Assembly: GCF_900101495.1 (NCBI RefSeq)
Contig: NZ_FMUS01000010.1
Location: forward strand, 39,581 to 103,580
From: Alkaliphilus peptidifermentans DSM 18978
GTDB lineage: Bacteria; Bacillota; Clostridia; Peptostreptococcales; Natronincolaceae
Direction: 5' to 3'
DNA length: 64,000 nucleotides
Shown: piece after piece, positions 15,917 through 23,998 of the stretch
How the letters are laid out: the number at the start of each line of letters is the position of its first letter
Position numbering within the stretch: position 1 is the first letter of the stretch
Notes under the pieces: generated by a model
Told to the model about the DNA's origin: nothing
Databases searched by the model: none
The model's input: the letters and a program-made list of their open reading frames with translations, nothing else
Program-made: the position numbers and the translations under genes

Positions 15917-16036
15917 ATGATAAATAATATTAAGTTAAAATTTCAAACCGTTTTGGTAGGGATTGCTCCTGTCTTTTTTTACATAATAATGTCAGACATT
16001 TACCCCTTAAAAGAGTATATATTTATGTTGAGGTAA
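15917..16036 (+). pseudogene. Short hydrophobic ORF, probable remnant
   Basis: A 39-codon frame from ATG 15917, one predicted membrane segment (VLVGIAPVFFYIIMSDIY). There is no good ribosome binding site before the ATG. It may be a piece of a larger membrane protein gene or a real small membrane peptide. Confidence 0.25.
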
Positions 16037-16074
16037 TTATTTATAAGCATGAAATATTATAGAGGGAGACTTTT

Positions 16075-16218
16075 ATGAAAAGAGAATTTTTAAAGAAAAG
16101 ACCTCCGGATCAAAGATTGAAAAAGGTATTCAAGAGATTTGGTTACACTACATCCCATGGTAGGAGAGTAGCACTGGTAATGAAGCTTGATGAGGAACCA
16201 GGTAAGATTACCTATTGA
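16075..16218 (+). CDS. Small basic protein, unknown
   Basis: 47 residues beginning MKREFLKKRPPDQRLKKVFK. The ATG lies 6-8 bases behind AGAGGGAGA, a strong site, which argues for translation. It is very basic in its first half. It may be a complete micro-protein or the 5' part of a larger gene; I do not recognise it. Confidence 0.4.
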   Translation: MKREFLKKRPPDQRLKKVFKRFGYTTSHGRRVALVMKLDEEPGKITY

Positions 16219-16249
16219 GATTTAGTATTATTAAGAAGGAGGTTAAATT

Positions 16250-16549
16250 ATGATGGGTTTGCTTAATCTTGGCAGCTTGGTACTTGGCCTAATTGCTTGG
16301 ATACTTCCTGTTATTAACATTATGCGATATAAGCATGAAAATAGGAACTGGGTGACTCTTTCCATTCTGAGCATCAGTGCTTGTGCTATTTCACTATATT
16401 TTCAATTATTCTATAACTTTCATTTGATTAAGATTGCTGATTGGTCTGCACTTATGGACACAATGGGTGCTGTGACGTTGGTAGCATCAGTTCTTCTCAT
16501 CGTTACCATTATACTAAATTCATTTACCTTGATTATATATCGTGACTGA
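16250..16549 (+). CDS. Small membrane protein, unknown
   Basis: 99 residues with three predicted membrane segments (about 3-24, 35-53 and 69-95). The N-terminal LIAWILPVINIMRYKH...WVTLSILSISAC resembles small integral membrane proteins of the YxxC-like / DUF4181-sized class, but I cannot name the family. AAGGAGGTT precedes the ATG. GGATTACTCAGTTG-type spacing separates it from the next gene. Confidence 0.6.
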   Translation: MMGLLNLGSLVLGLIAWILPVINIMRYKHENRNWVTLSILSISACAISLYFQLFYNFHLIKIADWSALMDTMGAVTLVASVLLIVTIILNSFTLIIYRD

Positions 16550-16670
16550 ATAGCAAAGCAATGTCAAATTACTTCACCGGGTATCAACCACCATAAAAGT
16601 AAGAGTATAAAATTTAATTTAATGATTTTTTGATGGTTAATAATATTAGTTAAGAAAGGAGATTACTCAG

Positions 16671-17111
16671 TTGAACAAGGATAATGAAAATTTAGTAAAA
16701 TCCTATAGGCTATTAACTGTTTGGTTACTTTCATTGTTTATCCTTGCTGGTATATTTAGTGTACTATTAATAAGATTAGATTTAAATCTTAGTTCTAAGG
16801 TAACCACACTTTTCTGGCTTTGCTTTGTTAGTTTCTATTTTATAAGTTTGCTATTAATGATTTATAAAACAGAAAGAGTCTACTATATAAATTATATAAC
16901 CCATAAAGAGGCCCAGCAGGCGACAAAGGAAGAGAGAAGAGCTTTTGCATATAAACATCTTATAGTCTTTTGTATCGCCACCTTCATTTTTGTAATCTAT
17001 TCTATAGTTTCACTTATTTTTCAATATCCAGCAGCAGTGGATTTCGCTGTGTTTATTGTAATTATAATCGTTTCAGCTTTAAGAACCGTACCTTTTAAGC
17101 TGAAGGAATAA
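16671..17111 (+). CDS. Four-helix membrane protein, unknown
   Basis: 146 residues from TTG 16671 behind AAAGGAGAT. Four predicted membrane segments (about 12-33, 41-62, 89-113 and 119-138) with a charged cytoplasmic loop THKEAQQATKEERR between 2 and 3. No recognisable family. Confidence 0.6.
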   Translation: MNKDNENLVKSYRLLTVWLLSLFILAGIFSVLLIRLDLNLSSKVTTLFWLCFVSFYFISLLLMIYKTERVYYINYITHKEAQQATKEERRAFAYKHLIVFCIATFIFVIYSIVSLIFQYPAAVDFAVFIVIIIVSALRTVPFKLKE

Positions 17112-17130
17112 TATAAAAGAATCAAATTAT

Positions 17131-17220
17131 GGAGAATTTTTACTTCCAGAGTTTTTAGATGAATATGGAGATGGTGATCACGGCTTTGAAGAAACGGAAG
17201 TCCTTGTAAAGATTAATTAG
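17131..17220 (+). pseudogene. 3' gene fragment
   Basis: A startless frame ending in FLDEYGDGDHGFEETEVLVK (then IN and TAG 17218-17220). The acidic GDGDHGFE segment looks like real protein sequence, and no start or RBS precedes it. Family unknown. Confidence 0.35.
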
Positions 17221-17310
17221 TTTATCAAAACTAAACTGAAAAAGCTTAACAATTAATTAAGGAAACACATACCCTTAATGAGAACAAAGTATTGGCGGGG
17301 GGAGAAAAAT

Positions 17311-18168
17311 ATGTTTGTTTATAAAACGCTTGAAAATACTAATGTTGAAATACTACATCAAGCATTCATTAGTGCATTTTCTGATTATCAAGTTAAAATT
17401 GATATGCCTCTTTGGAAGTTTCAACAAATGCTCCGAAGAAGAGGCTATGTATCAAGCATTTCCCTAGGTGCATTTAAAAATGAGGAGTTAGTTGGGTTTG
17501 TTTTAAATGGATTTAGAAACTGGGATGGAAGTCCAACTTTCTATGATATAGGGACAGGTGTTATAGGTGAGTATAGGAAACAAGGAATAACAAGTGCCAT
17601 GCTATTAAATATTAGAGGGTTGATTAAAGAAAAAAAAGTAGAGCAATACTTACTTGAAGTAATTCAAACTAATACATCTGCAGTTGAACTTTACACAAAA
17701 CAAGGATTCGTGACTACAAGAAATCTGTCTTGCTTTTCGTTAGATAAGAATAAATATAAGCCAATGATAAAATACAAAGTTCAACATGTGGATAGAATCA
17801 ATTCTACAACATGGGAACAATTATCAAAATTTTGGGATTATAAACCATCATGGCAAAATTCAATTGATTCAATCAACGCTGCAACAGATACATTTATACA
17901 TTCTATTATACATTTTGACGATACCATTGTAGGTTATGGCATTATCGATAAAAAAACAGGAGATATTCCTCAAATAGCAGTAAATAAGAATTATAGACGT
18001 AAAGGAATTGCAAGGAGTATCGTTACAGATTTGCTAAATAATACTGAAGCATATAGAGTAGGTCTTCTTAACGTAGACCATGAGTCTAAATCTACAAAAG
18101 AATTTTTACTTAGCTTAGGATTTGAATATACATTAGGTCAATATGAAATGATTTTAAAACTTTTATAA
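17311..18168 (+). CDS. Tandem GNAT acetyltransferase
   Basis: 285 residues from ATG 17311, preceded by GGGGGGAG; an upstream in-frame ATG at 17278 lacks an RBS. Two GNAT domains: the first (about 1-150) has GTGVIGEYRKQGITSAMLL with the CoA loop and AVELYTKQGF; the second (about 160-285) has IPQIAVNKNYRRKGIARSIV and a degenerate C-terminus LLSLGFEY. Such tandem GNATs often acetylate small molecules or antibiotics. Substrate unknown. Confidence 0.85.
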   Translation: MFVYKTLENTNVEILHQAFISAFSDYQVKIDMPLWKFQQMLRRRGYVSSISLGAFKNEELVGFVLNGFRNWDGSPTFYDIGTGVIGEYRKQGITSAMLLNIRGLIKEKKVEQYLLEVIQTNTSAVELYTKQGFVTTRNLSCFSLDKNKYKPMIKYKVQHVDRINSTTWEQLSKFWDYKPSWQNSIDSINAATDTFIHSIIHFDDTIVGYGIIDKKTGDIPQIAVNKNYRRKGIARSIVTDLLNNTEAYRVGLLNVDHESKSTKEFLLSLGFEYTLGQYEMILKLL

Positions 18169-18202
18169 CACAGAATTTTTTCAGAAAAGGAGATAGAACA
18201 AA

Positions 18203-18649
18203 ATGAAGAAATTTTTCAAGATTGCTGCAATTGTTTTTGTGGCAATTACATTTATATTTGTTATATCGAGGCATGGTTGGAGGATTTTTGGTTTTTCTGC
18301 CTGCAATTCTCCTAGCTCCCTTTATGCTGAAACTGTTTCTGTTGAGGATGGTTTGGTTCGCATGAAGGGAGTAATAGGAAGCAGTGCACCAGCTTATGTA
18401 GGACATACATATAAGATAGAGGATAATAACCTTTACATAGGGGTAAAGCATAATACATTTTTAGGATTTATCAATCGCTTGGGTAATTTTAATATAACGA
18501 TATCAGTAGATTCCACAAATATAGAAAATGTTTATTTTAAAGACAAGGATAGAGAAAAACTGATATGGGATGCCCAACAGGGGCATGTTAGAGCTATTCC
18601 TCAAGTAACAGAAAGTACAAAAGGTGTAACTGAAGATGATGAAGATTGA
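18203..18649 (+). CDS. Membrane-anchored small protein, unknown
   Basis: 148 residues. An N-terminal signal anchor (about 5-22), then a beta-rich domain with SACNSPSS, VGHTYKIEDNNLYIGVKHN and a very acidic tail TEDDED. Several Bacillus proteins with a similar layout exist but have no assigned function. AAAGGAGA site before the ATG. It starts 34 bases after the tandem GNAT gene, so the two may be cotranscribed. Confidence 0.6.
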   Translation: MKKFFKIAAIVFVAITFIFVISRHGWRIFGFSACNSPSSLYAETVSVEDGLVRMKGVIGSSAPAYVGHTYKIEDNNLYIGVKHNTFLGFINRLGNFNITISVDSTNIENVYFKDKDREKLIWDAQQGHVRAIPQVTESTKGVTEDDED

Positions 18650-18682
18650 TATGATGAGTAGTTATAAAAGGAGGAATGGAAT

Positions 18683-19144
18683 GTGGGGGAAGTAAAAATC
18701 GTTGAATATGAAGAGAAATACCATAGTGATTTTAAAAGGCTTTCATATGAATGGCTTGAAGAATATGTATCAGTAGAACCAGAGGATGAAATTATTCTAA
18801 ATAATCCTAAAGAGGTCATATTAGATAATGGTGGTTTTATATTCTTTGCAAAGTTCAATGAAGAAATAGTAGGAACAGTATCGTTAATAAGAGTTGATGA
18901 ATATACATTTGAATTAGCAAAACTAGCTGTTACTAAAAAGTATCAAGGGTTAAAAATCGGGAAAAAACTAATGGAAAAATGCTTATATGTTGCGAAGCAA
19001 AAAAATGCCCAAAAAGTAATCCTTTATACAAGTCATATATTAACTTCAGCCATAGAGCTGTATAAGAGATTTGATTTTAAAGAAGTTCCTCTTATAAATA
19101 ACAAATACATAGAATCAGATTTAAAAATGGAACTAAAACTATAG
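18683..19144 (+). CDS. GNAT family N-acetyltransferase
   Basis: 153 residues from GTG 18683, the only start compatible with AAAGGAGG 8 bases upstream (the ATG at 18681 is out of frame). FELAKLAVTKKYQGLKIGKKLMEK contains the acetyl-CoA loop (Q-G-L-K-I-G-K, about residues 90-96) and AIELYKRFDFKEVP ends the fold. Members of this branch (MarR-less GNATs) often modify small amines. Confidence 0.83.
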   Translation: MGEVKIVEYEEKYHSDFKRLSYEWLEEYVSVEPEDEIILNNPKEVILDNGGFIFFAKFNEEIVGTVSLIRVDEYTFELAKLAVTKKYQGLKIGKKLMEKCLYVAKQKNAQKVILYTSHILTSAIELYKRFDFKEVPLINNKYIESDLKMELKL

Positions 19145-19219
19145 CTTCTAGTTATTTTTTCATTGATGACAAGCTATGGTTTAGGTGGTTCTATCATTTC
19201 TTTTGAGAGGAGAGATAAC

Positions 19220-19540
19220 GTGGATGTAGGTTGGTCTGCATTTGGTGTTGGAATAATAGCTATACTGTGGGGATTAATATCATACTTTGGAGATGAATCA
19301 TTTGATGAAGGAATAGTAGACACTTATTCAAAAAAATTCATTATATTAGATCAGGCACGTCTTATTAAACATAGGCATTTAGGAATAATTATTCAAGGGA
19401 CACTTTTTGTTTTTATCGGAATACTTCAGACCTTTCATCGAAGCAACACAGTAAGTATTGCACTTGTAATTATAAGTACAATTTTCATGACAGGAGGACA
19501 CTTGTATCAGAGAAGAAAATTCTTAATTAGAAAGAATTGA
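19220..19540 (+). CDS. Small membrane protein, unknown
   Basis: 106 residues from GTG 19220, chosen because AGGAGAG lies 8 bases upstream; an earlier in-frame ATG at 19163 has no RBS. Predicted membrane segments at about 3-20, 52-69 and 76-93. The central loop is acidic then basic (GDESFDEGIVDTYSKK, LIKHRHLG). Not recognised. Confidence 0.55.
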   Translation: MDVGWSAFGVGIIAILWGLISYFGDESFDEGIVDTYSKKFIILDQARLIKHRHLGIIIQGTLFVFIGILQTFHRSNTVSIALVIISTIFMTGGHLYQRRKFLIRKN

Positions 19541-19622
19541 CACTTAATTAGTATTATATCTATATAGAGTAGAAGATAATGTTATTAGTCACATAGATAT
19601 TATTAGATCAAGAGGTGAAAAA

Positions 19623-19691
19623 ATGGCTGTATGGAATCCATGGCCAAAAGTAGAGTATAAAAAATTTAAAAAAGTAAATGAAAACAATTAA
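19623..19691 (+). CDS. 22-codon ORF with RBS, possibly a 5' remnant
   Basis: ATG 19623 lies 5-6 bases behind AAGAGGTGA. The peptide begins MAVWNPWPKVEYK. The first residues resemble the start of some DUF5131 / phage-type proteins (MxxWNPW), but the rest does not. Either a truncated gene start or a short peptide. Confidence 0.25.
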   Translation: MAVWNPWPKVEYKKFKKVNENN

Positions 19692-19726
19692 AAATAGTAT
19701 TCAACAGGTATTTAGAAAGGAGCATA

Positions 19727-20170
19727 ATGATGAAGTACCCAGAACCAACTGTAGGGGCTATAATTTTTAATCCTGATAATAAAATACTTCTATGTAAATC
19801 TCATAAATGGAATGACAAATATATAATTCCAGGTGGTCATATTGAAATGGGAGAAAGTATGGAGGACGCATTAAGAAGAGAAATACTAGAAGAAACTGGT
19901 TTGGAAATATATGATATTAACTTGATTAGTATAAAAGAAAGTGTTTATAATAAAGCTTTTCATGAAAAAAAGCATTTTATCTTCATTGATTATATATGTA
20001 AAACAGATTCATATAATGTTACTTTAAACGAAGAAGCACAAGAATATAAGTGGGTTGATTTAAGCGAAGTAGATAATTACGAATTAGGTGGATTTGTTAA
20101 AACATTATTATTAGAATTAAGAAACAAAGAAGCCTCTAAATATAAAGCTGAAATTATTTATAATTATTAA
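19727..20170 (+). CDS. Nudix (MutT-like) hydrolase
   Basis: 147 residues. The Nudix box is intact: G-x5-E-x7-REILEETGLE within GHIEMGESMEDALRREILEE (about residues 36-55), with Glu ligands for Mg2+. The C-terminus EEAQEYKWVDLSEVDNYEL is also typical. It hydrolyses a nucleoside diphosphate linked to another group; the substrate is not evident. Start ATG 19727 or 19730 behind AAAGGAG. Confidence 0.9.
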   Translation: MMKYPEPTVGAIIFNPDNKILLCKSHKWNDKYIIPGGHIEMGESMEDALRREILEETGLEIYDINLISIKESVYNKAFHEKKHFIFIDYICKTDSYNVTLNEEAQEYKWVDLSEVDNYELGGFVKTLLLELRNKEASKYKAEIIYNY

Positions 20171-20291
20171 TATACATACTATTAATTGAATTTTGGTGAG
20201 ATGTTTTTTAACTATCAGATATATAAACAAGCTCAAGGGTGCTGGTGGACACTTTTTATACGTAGAAACTCTATAATAGGAGAGGATTTAA

Positions 20292-20981
20292 ATGAGTTTA
20301 AAGAATTACATTTTTATTTTGACGATGTTAATAATCATTACACTTATATTAAGTGGATGCTCTAATAAATTGGATGACTATAGCAATATGGACATGTTTT
20401 ATCTAGAAACAATAGACTGGGAAACAAGTATGGAGGATATTATAAAACTAAACTCAAAATCAAATAACATACAGACCCTTTTAAATGTAAGGGGATTGGA
20501 AAGAGAAAATGATCATATGGTCTTCCAGAACATTATATATGGAGAAATACAAGGATATATTTCATATGGTTTTTTTAATAATAAGAAGCTTTATTCAATT
20601 GAATATGCACTGTTGGAGAATAAAGGTGAAGAGAAATATAATCCACTGAACTTGTCGATGAAGGAAATTTACGAATTAGACGAAAAAAAAGAAAAATATA
20701 AAAATATGGATTTTGAACTAGATTATATAAAGCTAGCTAATTACATTAATAATAACAAGGATAATGAAACCAATAATGATGAAATTATTATGTGGTATAA
20801 AAATCTAGTAAATAAATATGGAGAACCTTCTAAAATCAGTATGCCGGAGGAAGATAATCTAAGAATAGAAGTGTTTTGGAGTACCCAAGACACAAACATA
20901 TCATTAATAGCAAGGCAAAATGGATTAGCAGGAGAACGAAGGGATCTAATTGTAAGATATTACAAAAGTATAGATGAGTAA
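20292..20981 (+). CDS. Putative lipoprotein, unknown
   Basis: 229 residues. Signal peptide with lipobox LSGC, Cys23. The mature part is charged, with WETSMEDIIKLNSKSNNIQT and a KNLVNKYGEPSKISMPEED segment that recalls lipoproteins in which a helical pair precedes a beta sheet (Y/W-G-x-P-s at the end of a helix is common in such SmpA/OmlA-like or DUF domains). The family is not certain. AGGAGAGG precedes the ATG. Confidence 0.6.
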   Translation: MSLKNYIFILTMLIIITLILSGCSNKLDDYSNMDMFYLETIDWETSMEDIIKLNSKSNNIQTLLNVRGLERENDHMVFQNIIYGEIQGYISYGFFNNKKLYSIEYALLENKGEEKYNPLNLSMKEIYELDEKKEKYKNMDFELDYIKLANYINNNKDNETNNDEIIMWYKNLVNKYGEPSKISMPEEDNLRIEVFWSTQDTNISLIARQNGLAGERRDLIVRYYKSIDE

Positions 20982-21044
20982 TATTTCATCACTTTGTTAT
21001 CGATAGAATTTTAATTTGAGCAGTAGCTTTATAGTAAAACTTCG

Positions 21045-21090
21045 TATAACAAGTATTCAAGAGGGCGCTTAACTAATATTAGAAATATCG
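21045..21090 (+). repeat. TATAAC-type repeat fragment
   Basis: TTCGTATAACAAGTATTCAA and GAGGGCGCTTAACTAATATT form a short stretch with the TATAAC end (21045-21050) seen in other gaps. There is no core or GTTAT end. It may be the left part of an element that has lost its right half. Confidence 0.3.
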
Positions 21091-21116
21091 CAATATAAAA
21101 AAAAGGAGGTTTGACA

Positions 21117-22004
21117 ATGAGTTATATAGATTTACATATACATTCATCATATAGTAATGATGGAGAGTTTGATCCTAAAACAATTGTTGATAAATGTTTA
21201 GATAGAAAGATAAAGTATTTTTCTATTGCTGATCATAATAGCGTAAAAGCCATAGATGAAGCTAAATCATATATTAAAGATAAAGATATTGAAATAATTC
21301 CAGCTGTAGAAATGGACTGCACTATTGATAACGTTAATCTCCATGTGCTAGGCTATGGAATAGACTATCACAGCACAATATTTAATGAAATAGAGGAAAA
21401 AATTATATTACAAGAACAAGCTGCTACTCAAAAACGTTTAAAATTGATTCGTAAGTTAGGAATTGATTTTTCAGATGAAACTATAGCAGGCTTATCTAAG
21501 AATGGAATAGTTACTGGTGAGATGATTGCTGAAGCAGCTATGGAATTTGATAAGGAACATGCAAACCCGCTGCTTAAGCCCTACTATGAAGATGGTTCTA
21601 GAAGTGATAACCCTTACGTTAATTTTTATTGGGATTATTGTTCACAGGGTAAGCCCGCCTATACTGAAGTTAAATTTATTAGCTTGCAAGAAGCAATTAA
21701 AATTATAGAAGAAAATGGGGGCATACCAGTTTTAGCCCATCCAGGAAACAACCTTAAGGAAAATAGTAGTTTATTAGAAAATATTATTGCACGTGGTATT
21801 AAAGGTATTGAAGTTTACAGTAGCTACCATAGCGAAAATCAAGTGTTATTTTATAAAGAGTTCGCTCTAAAGCATAAGTTAATTTTAACCTGTGGCAGCG
21901 ACTTTCATGGAAAAACAAAACCAAGTATATCAATAGGATACTCCAACTGCGAGAATAATGAAGAAAGTATTATAGCTGCATTAAAAGGGGTATTAAATAG
22001 ATGA
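21117..22004 (+). CDS. PHP-domain phosphoesterase (YciV/TrpH-like)
   Basis: 295 residues from ATG 21117; AAGGAGGT lies 6 bases upstream, and the TTG at 21111 is too close. The PHP metal-binding motifs are present in order: DLHIHSSYSNDG (residues 5-16), ADHNS (about 39-43), VEMDC, HVLGYGID, AHPGNN (His about 205) and GSDFHGKTKP (about 264-273). The family hydrolyses 3',5'-nucleoside bisphosphates or similar phosphoesters with metal ions. Cytoplasmic. Confidence 0.85.
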   Translation: MSYIDLHIHSSYSNDGEFDPKTIVDKCLDRKIKYFSIADHNSVKAIDEAKSYIKDKDIEIIPAVEMDCTIDNVNLHVLGYGIDYHSTIFNEIEEKIILQEQAATQKRLKLIRKLGIDFSDETIAGLSKNGIVTGEMIAEAAMEFDKEHANPLLKPYYEDGSRSDNPYVNFYWDYCSQGKPAYTEVKFISLQEAIKIIEENGGIPVLAHPGNNLKENSSLLENIIARGIKGIEVYSSYHSENQVLFYKEFALKHKLILTCGSDFHGKTKPSISIGYSNCENNEESIIAALKGVLNR

Positions 22005-22121
22005 TCTTTTAAACCTTCACTTTAATTAAAAGCAGGTTTAATTGGCGAAATCGAAAAGGAAAAGTGACGCGAGTGATAGTATTAATAATAAATAAACAAT
22101 AGATTTGGAAGGAGAGATTTT

Positions 22122-22511
22122 ATGAAAGAATTTAGAAACCCTAGCAATATTCATAGTCCAGTTGCTGCGTATACTCATCAAATAGAGGTGACTGGAAATA
22201 CTCGCTGGTTAGTTTTATCTGGACAGCTTGGAAAAGATGAAAAGGGGTTCGTATCAGACGATCCAATAAATCAAATTGAGATTGCTCTAGATAATATTAA
22301 AAAAAACCTACAAGCTGCTAATATGGAAGTTAAGGATTTAGTAAAAGTAGTATTTTATCTTGTTGGAGACATGGATAATTTAAAAAGAAGGGAAATTATT
22401 TCAAAATTTTTTGATGGCCACATGCCATGTATGACAATGCTCTATGTAACCGCATTAGCAGATCCTTCATTTAAAGTTGAAATTGATGCATGGGGATCCT
22501 CTGACATCTAG
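22122..22511 (+). CDS. RidA-like protein lacking the usual Arg
   Basis: 129 residues with the RidA/YjgF fold: LVLSGQLGKDEKG, DPINQIEIALDNIKKNLQAA, DLVKVVFYLVGDMDN and the C-terminal KVEIDAWG. In active imine deaminases the PAR(S/T)xV motif carries the catalytic Arg; here the corresponding stretch reads MPCMTML, so Arg is replaced by Met. The protein may bind but not hydrolyse enamines, or belong to a Rid subgroup of other function. AAGGAGAG precedes the ATG. Confidence 0.8.
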   Translation: MKEFRNPSNIHSPVAAYTHQIEVTGNTRWLVLSGQLGKDEKGFVSDDPINQIEIALDNIKKNLQAANMEVKDLVKVVFYLVGDMDNLKRREIISKFFDGHMPCMTMLYVTALADPSFKVEIDAWGSSDI

Positions 22512-22554
22512 TCTCTCTTATTATTAAATGAATGATAGCAAAGGAGAACCCAAA

Positions 22555-22974
22555 ATGAAATGTGATGTATGCAAAAGCAACATATCAGTAAATTATGGTG
22601 ATGCATATACATTTTTATGCAAAAAATGTGTAGACACCGAAGAAGGGCATGATAAATCTAAGAAAGATAGAAAGAATGATAATAGGATTGAAGGCGAACA
22701 TGGTGAATATAAAAAAGGTATGATAGTAAATATCAGTCAAGCTGTTAAAGCTGTAGGTATAATAAGTACTATAGTTGGTATTTTATTTTTTTATTGGTTT
22801 ATCAGACAATATTTGGTTAGTTACTGGGAATTTAATATATTGAATCTTTTAATTGGAATAGCTACTACAACCATAGGAGTAGTTGTATATGCATTTGGTT
22901 ATATAATCCCATATATAATTTCTATAGATAAAAATTTGAAGGAATTGAAGGATGATTTAAAAGTTTTTAAATGA
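22555..22974 (+). CDS. Zinc-ribbon membrane protein, unknown
   Basis: 139 residues from ATG 22555; AAAGGAGAA lies 6 bases upstream, while an in-frame ATG at 22528 has no RBS. Two CxxC pairs near the start (CDVC and CKKC, about residues 3-27) form a likely zinc ribbon. Two membrane segments at about 69-88 and 95-120 follow. The end overlaps the next gene by 4 bases (ATGA), which suggests translational coupling. Confidence 0.6.
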   Translation: MKCDVCKSNISVNYGDAYTFLCKKCVDTEEGHDKSKKDRKNDNRIEGEHGEYKKGMIVNISQAVKAVGIISTIVGILFFYWFIRQYLVSYWEFNILNLLIGIATTTIGVVVYAFGYIIPYIISIDKNLKELKDDLKVFK

Positions 22975-23384
22975 CTCAATGGAGTGATATAGAAATGTTA
23001 AAAAATAATAATAAAGTACTTTTACATATATTGCTTGTACCCTCTTATTTAATACTGGTGGGTTTGGCAATGTTTTTCCTGTTTATTATACCAACACCTA
23101 GTTTAAATGAAATTATATGGAAGTCAGTTGCTGTTAGCCTGCTATTGAATATTGCAGGAGCATGGTTTCTTAGCTTGAGTAGAAATTTGTGGGCGAACGT
23201 AGCAGGAGTATTTTGTTTTATAGCTTTTTCTTATCCTCTTATTTTTTCTTATCGTTCATACCCAAGAAGTTTATTCTGGCAGATAGAAATTAAAATAGGA
23301 ATTACTATTACTATAATAAGTGTTTTAGCTTTTGTTTATAATTTAATAAAGTGGAGGAAATCCTCTAAAGAATTAAATCAATAA
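22971..23384 (+). CDS. Four-helix membrane protein, unknown
   Basis: 137 residues, four predicted membrane segments (about 16-37, 47-65, 69-87 and 103-123). Start by the ATGA overlap at 22971; an in-frame ATG at 22995 behind GGAG is an alternative. Likely forms a unit with the zinc-ribbon membrane protein before it. Confidence 0.55.
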   Translation: MTQWSDIEMLKNNNKVLLHILLVPSYLILVGLAMFFLFIIPTPSLNEIIWKSVAVSLLLNIAGAWFLSLSRNLWANVAGVFCFIAFSYPLIFSYRSYPRSLFWQIEIKIGITITIISVLAFVYNLIKWRKSSKELNQ

Positions 23385-23453
23385 TTCAACAAAGTAGAAA
23401 ATTGCCGACATAATGAAAGCACAAATAATGTATTTTGAATGGAGGTAATAAAC

Positions 23454-23897
23454 TTGAAGAAGAAAATACTGTTTACAAGAGTAGGTTATACCTATGTACC
23501 AACTACAAAAATAGATGAATCTATCTATTGGTACACTAAGAACTTGGGATTAAAATTAATAGATAAGTTTGAAGATAGAGGTTCATTAATTGCGGTATTA
23601 CATTATCCCCATAAAAATGCTATAGCAGTTGTTTTAATTGAGACAAAAGACTACGGACCTCTTTATATTATGCGAAATGGAGTAAAGTTTCCTGTTATGG
23701 CTATGAGCTGCTTAGATATAGAATATACTTATAAAATATTAAAAGAAAACGGAGTAGAGGTTGATGATATAAATATTTTAGGCGATGGAGAAGCAAAGTA
23801 CTTCTATTTTAAAGATAATGAAGGTAATCTTTTGGAAGCAGCTTGGTCAATATGGGATTTAGAAGATGAAGTAAAAGAAAATTTTTATGAATATTAG
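23454..23897 (+). CDS. VOC family protein
   Basis: 147 residues from TTG 23454, because GGAGG (23441-23445) overlaps the in-frame ATG at 23439 and is well spaced to the TTG. VGYTYVPTTKIDESIYWYTK and LGLKLIDKFEDRG give the first VOC module; YFYFKDNEGNLLEAAWSIWD the second, with the D-N-E-G-N-x-L-E turn. Substrate unknown. Confidence 0.8.
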   Translation: MKKKILFTRVGYTYVPTTKIDESIYWYTKNLGLKLIDKFEDRGSLIAVLHYPHKNAIAVVLIETKDYGPLYIMRNGVKFPVMAMSCLDIEYTYKILKENGVEVDDINILGDGEAKYFYFKDNEGNLLEAAWSIWDLEDEVKENFYEY

Positions 23898-23998
23898 GTG
23901 TTGTATAATTGAAACCTTAAAACAAAAGCGAATCAAAAGTTGATTTTCGATTGTAGTACAAAAGATTATTACTTTTTATAAATGTGAGGTCAATGGAT

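Larger units (their letters stand above)
15909..16249. other. Gap with two very short ORFs
   Basis: The gap between cupin and membrane protein genes contains a 39-codon hydrophobic frame (15917-16036) and a 47-codon basic ORF (16075-16218), listed separately. No repeat core is visible. Confidence 0.4.

Noticed and set aside
18601..18858. Ser-rich - strand frame over two gene ends
   Set aside because: It covers the ends of two convincing + strand genes and has low-complexity composition.
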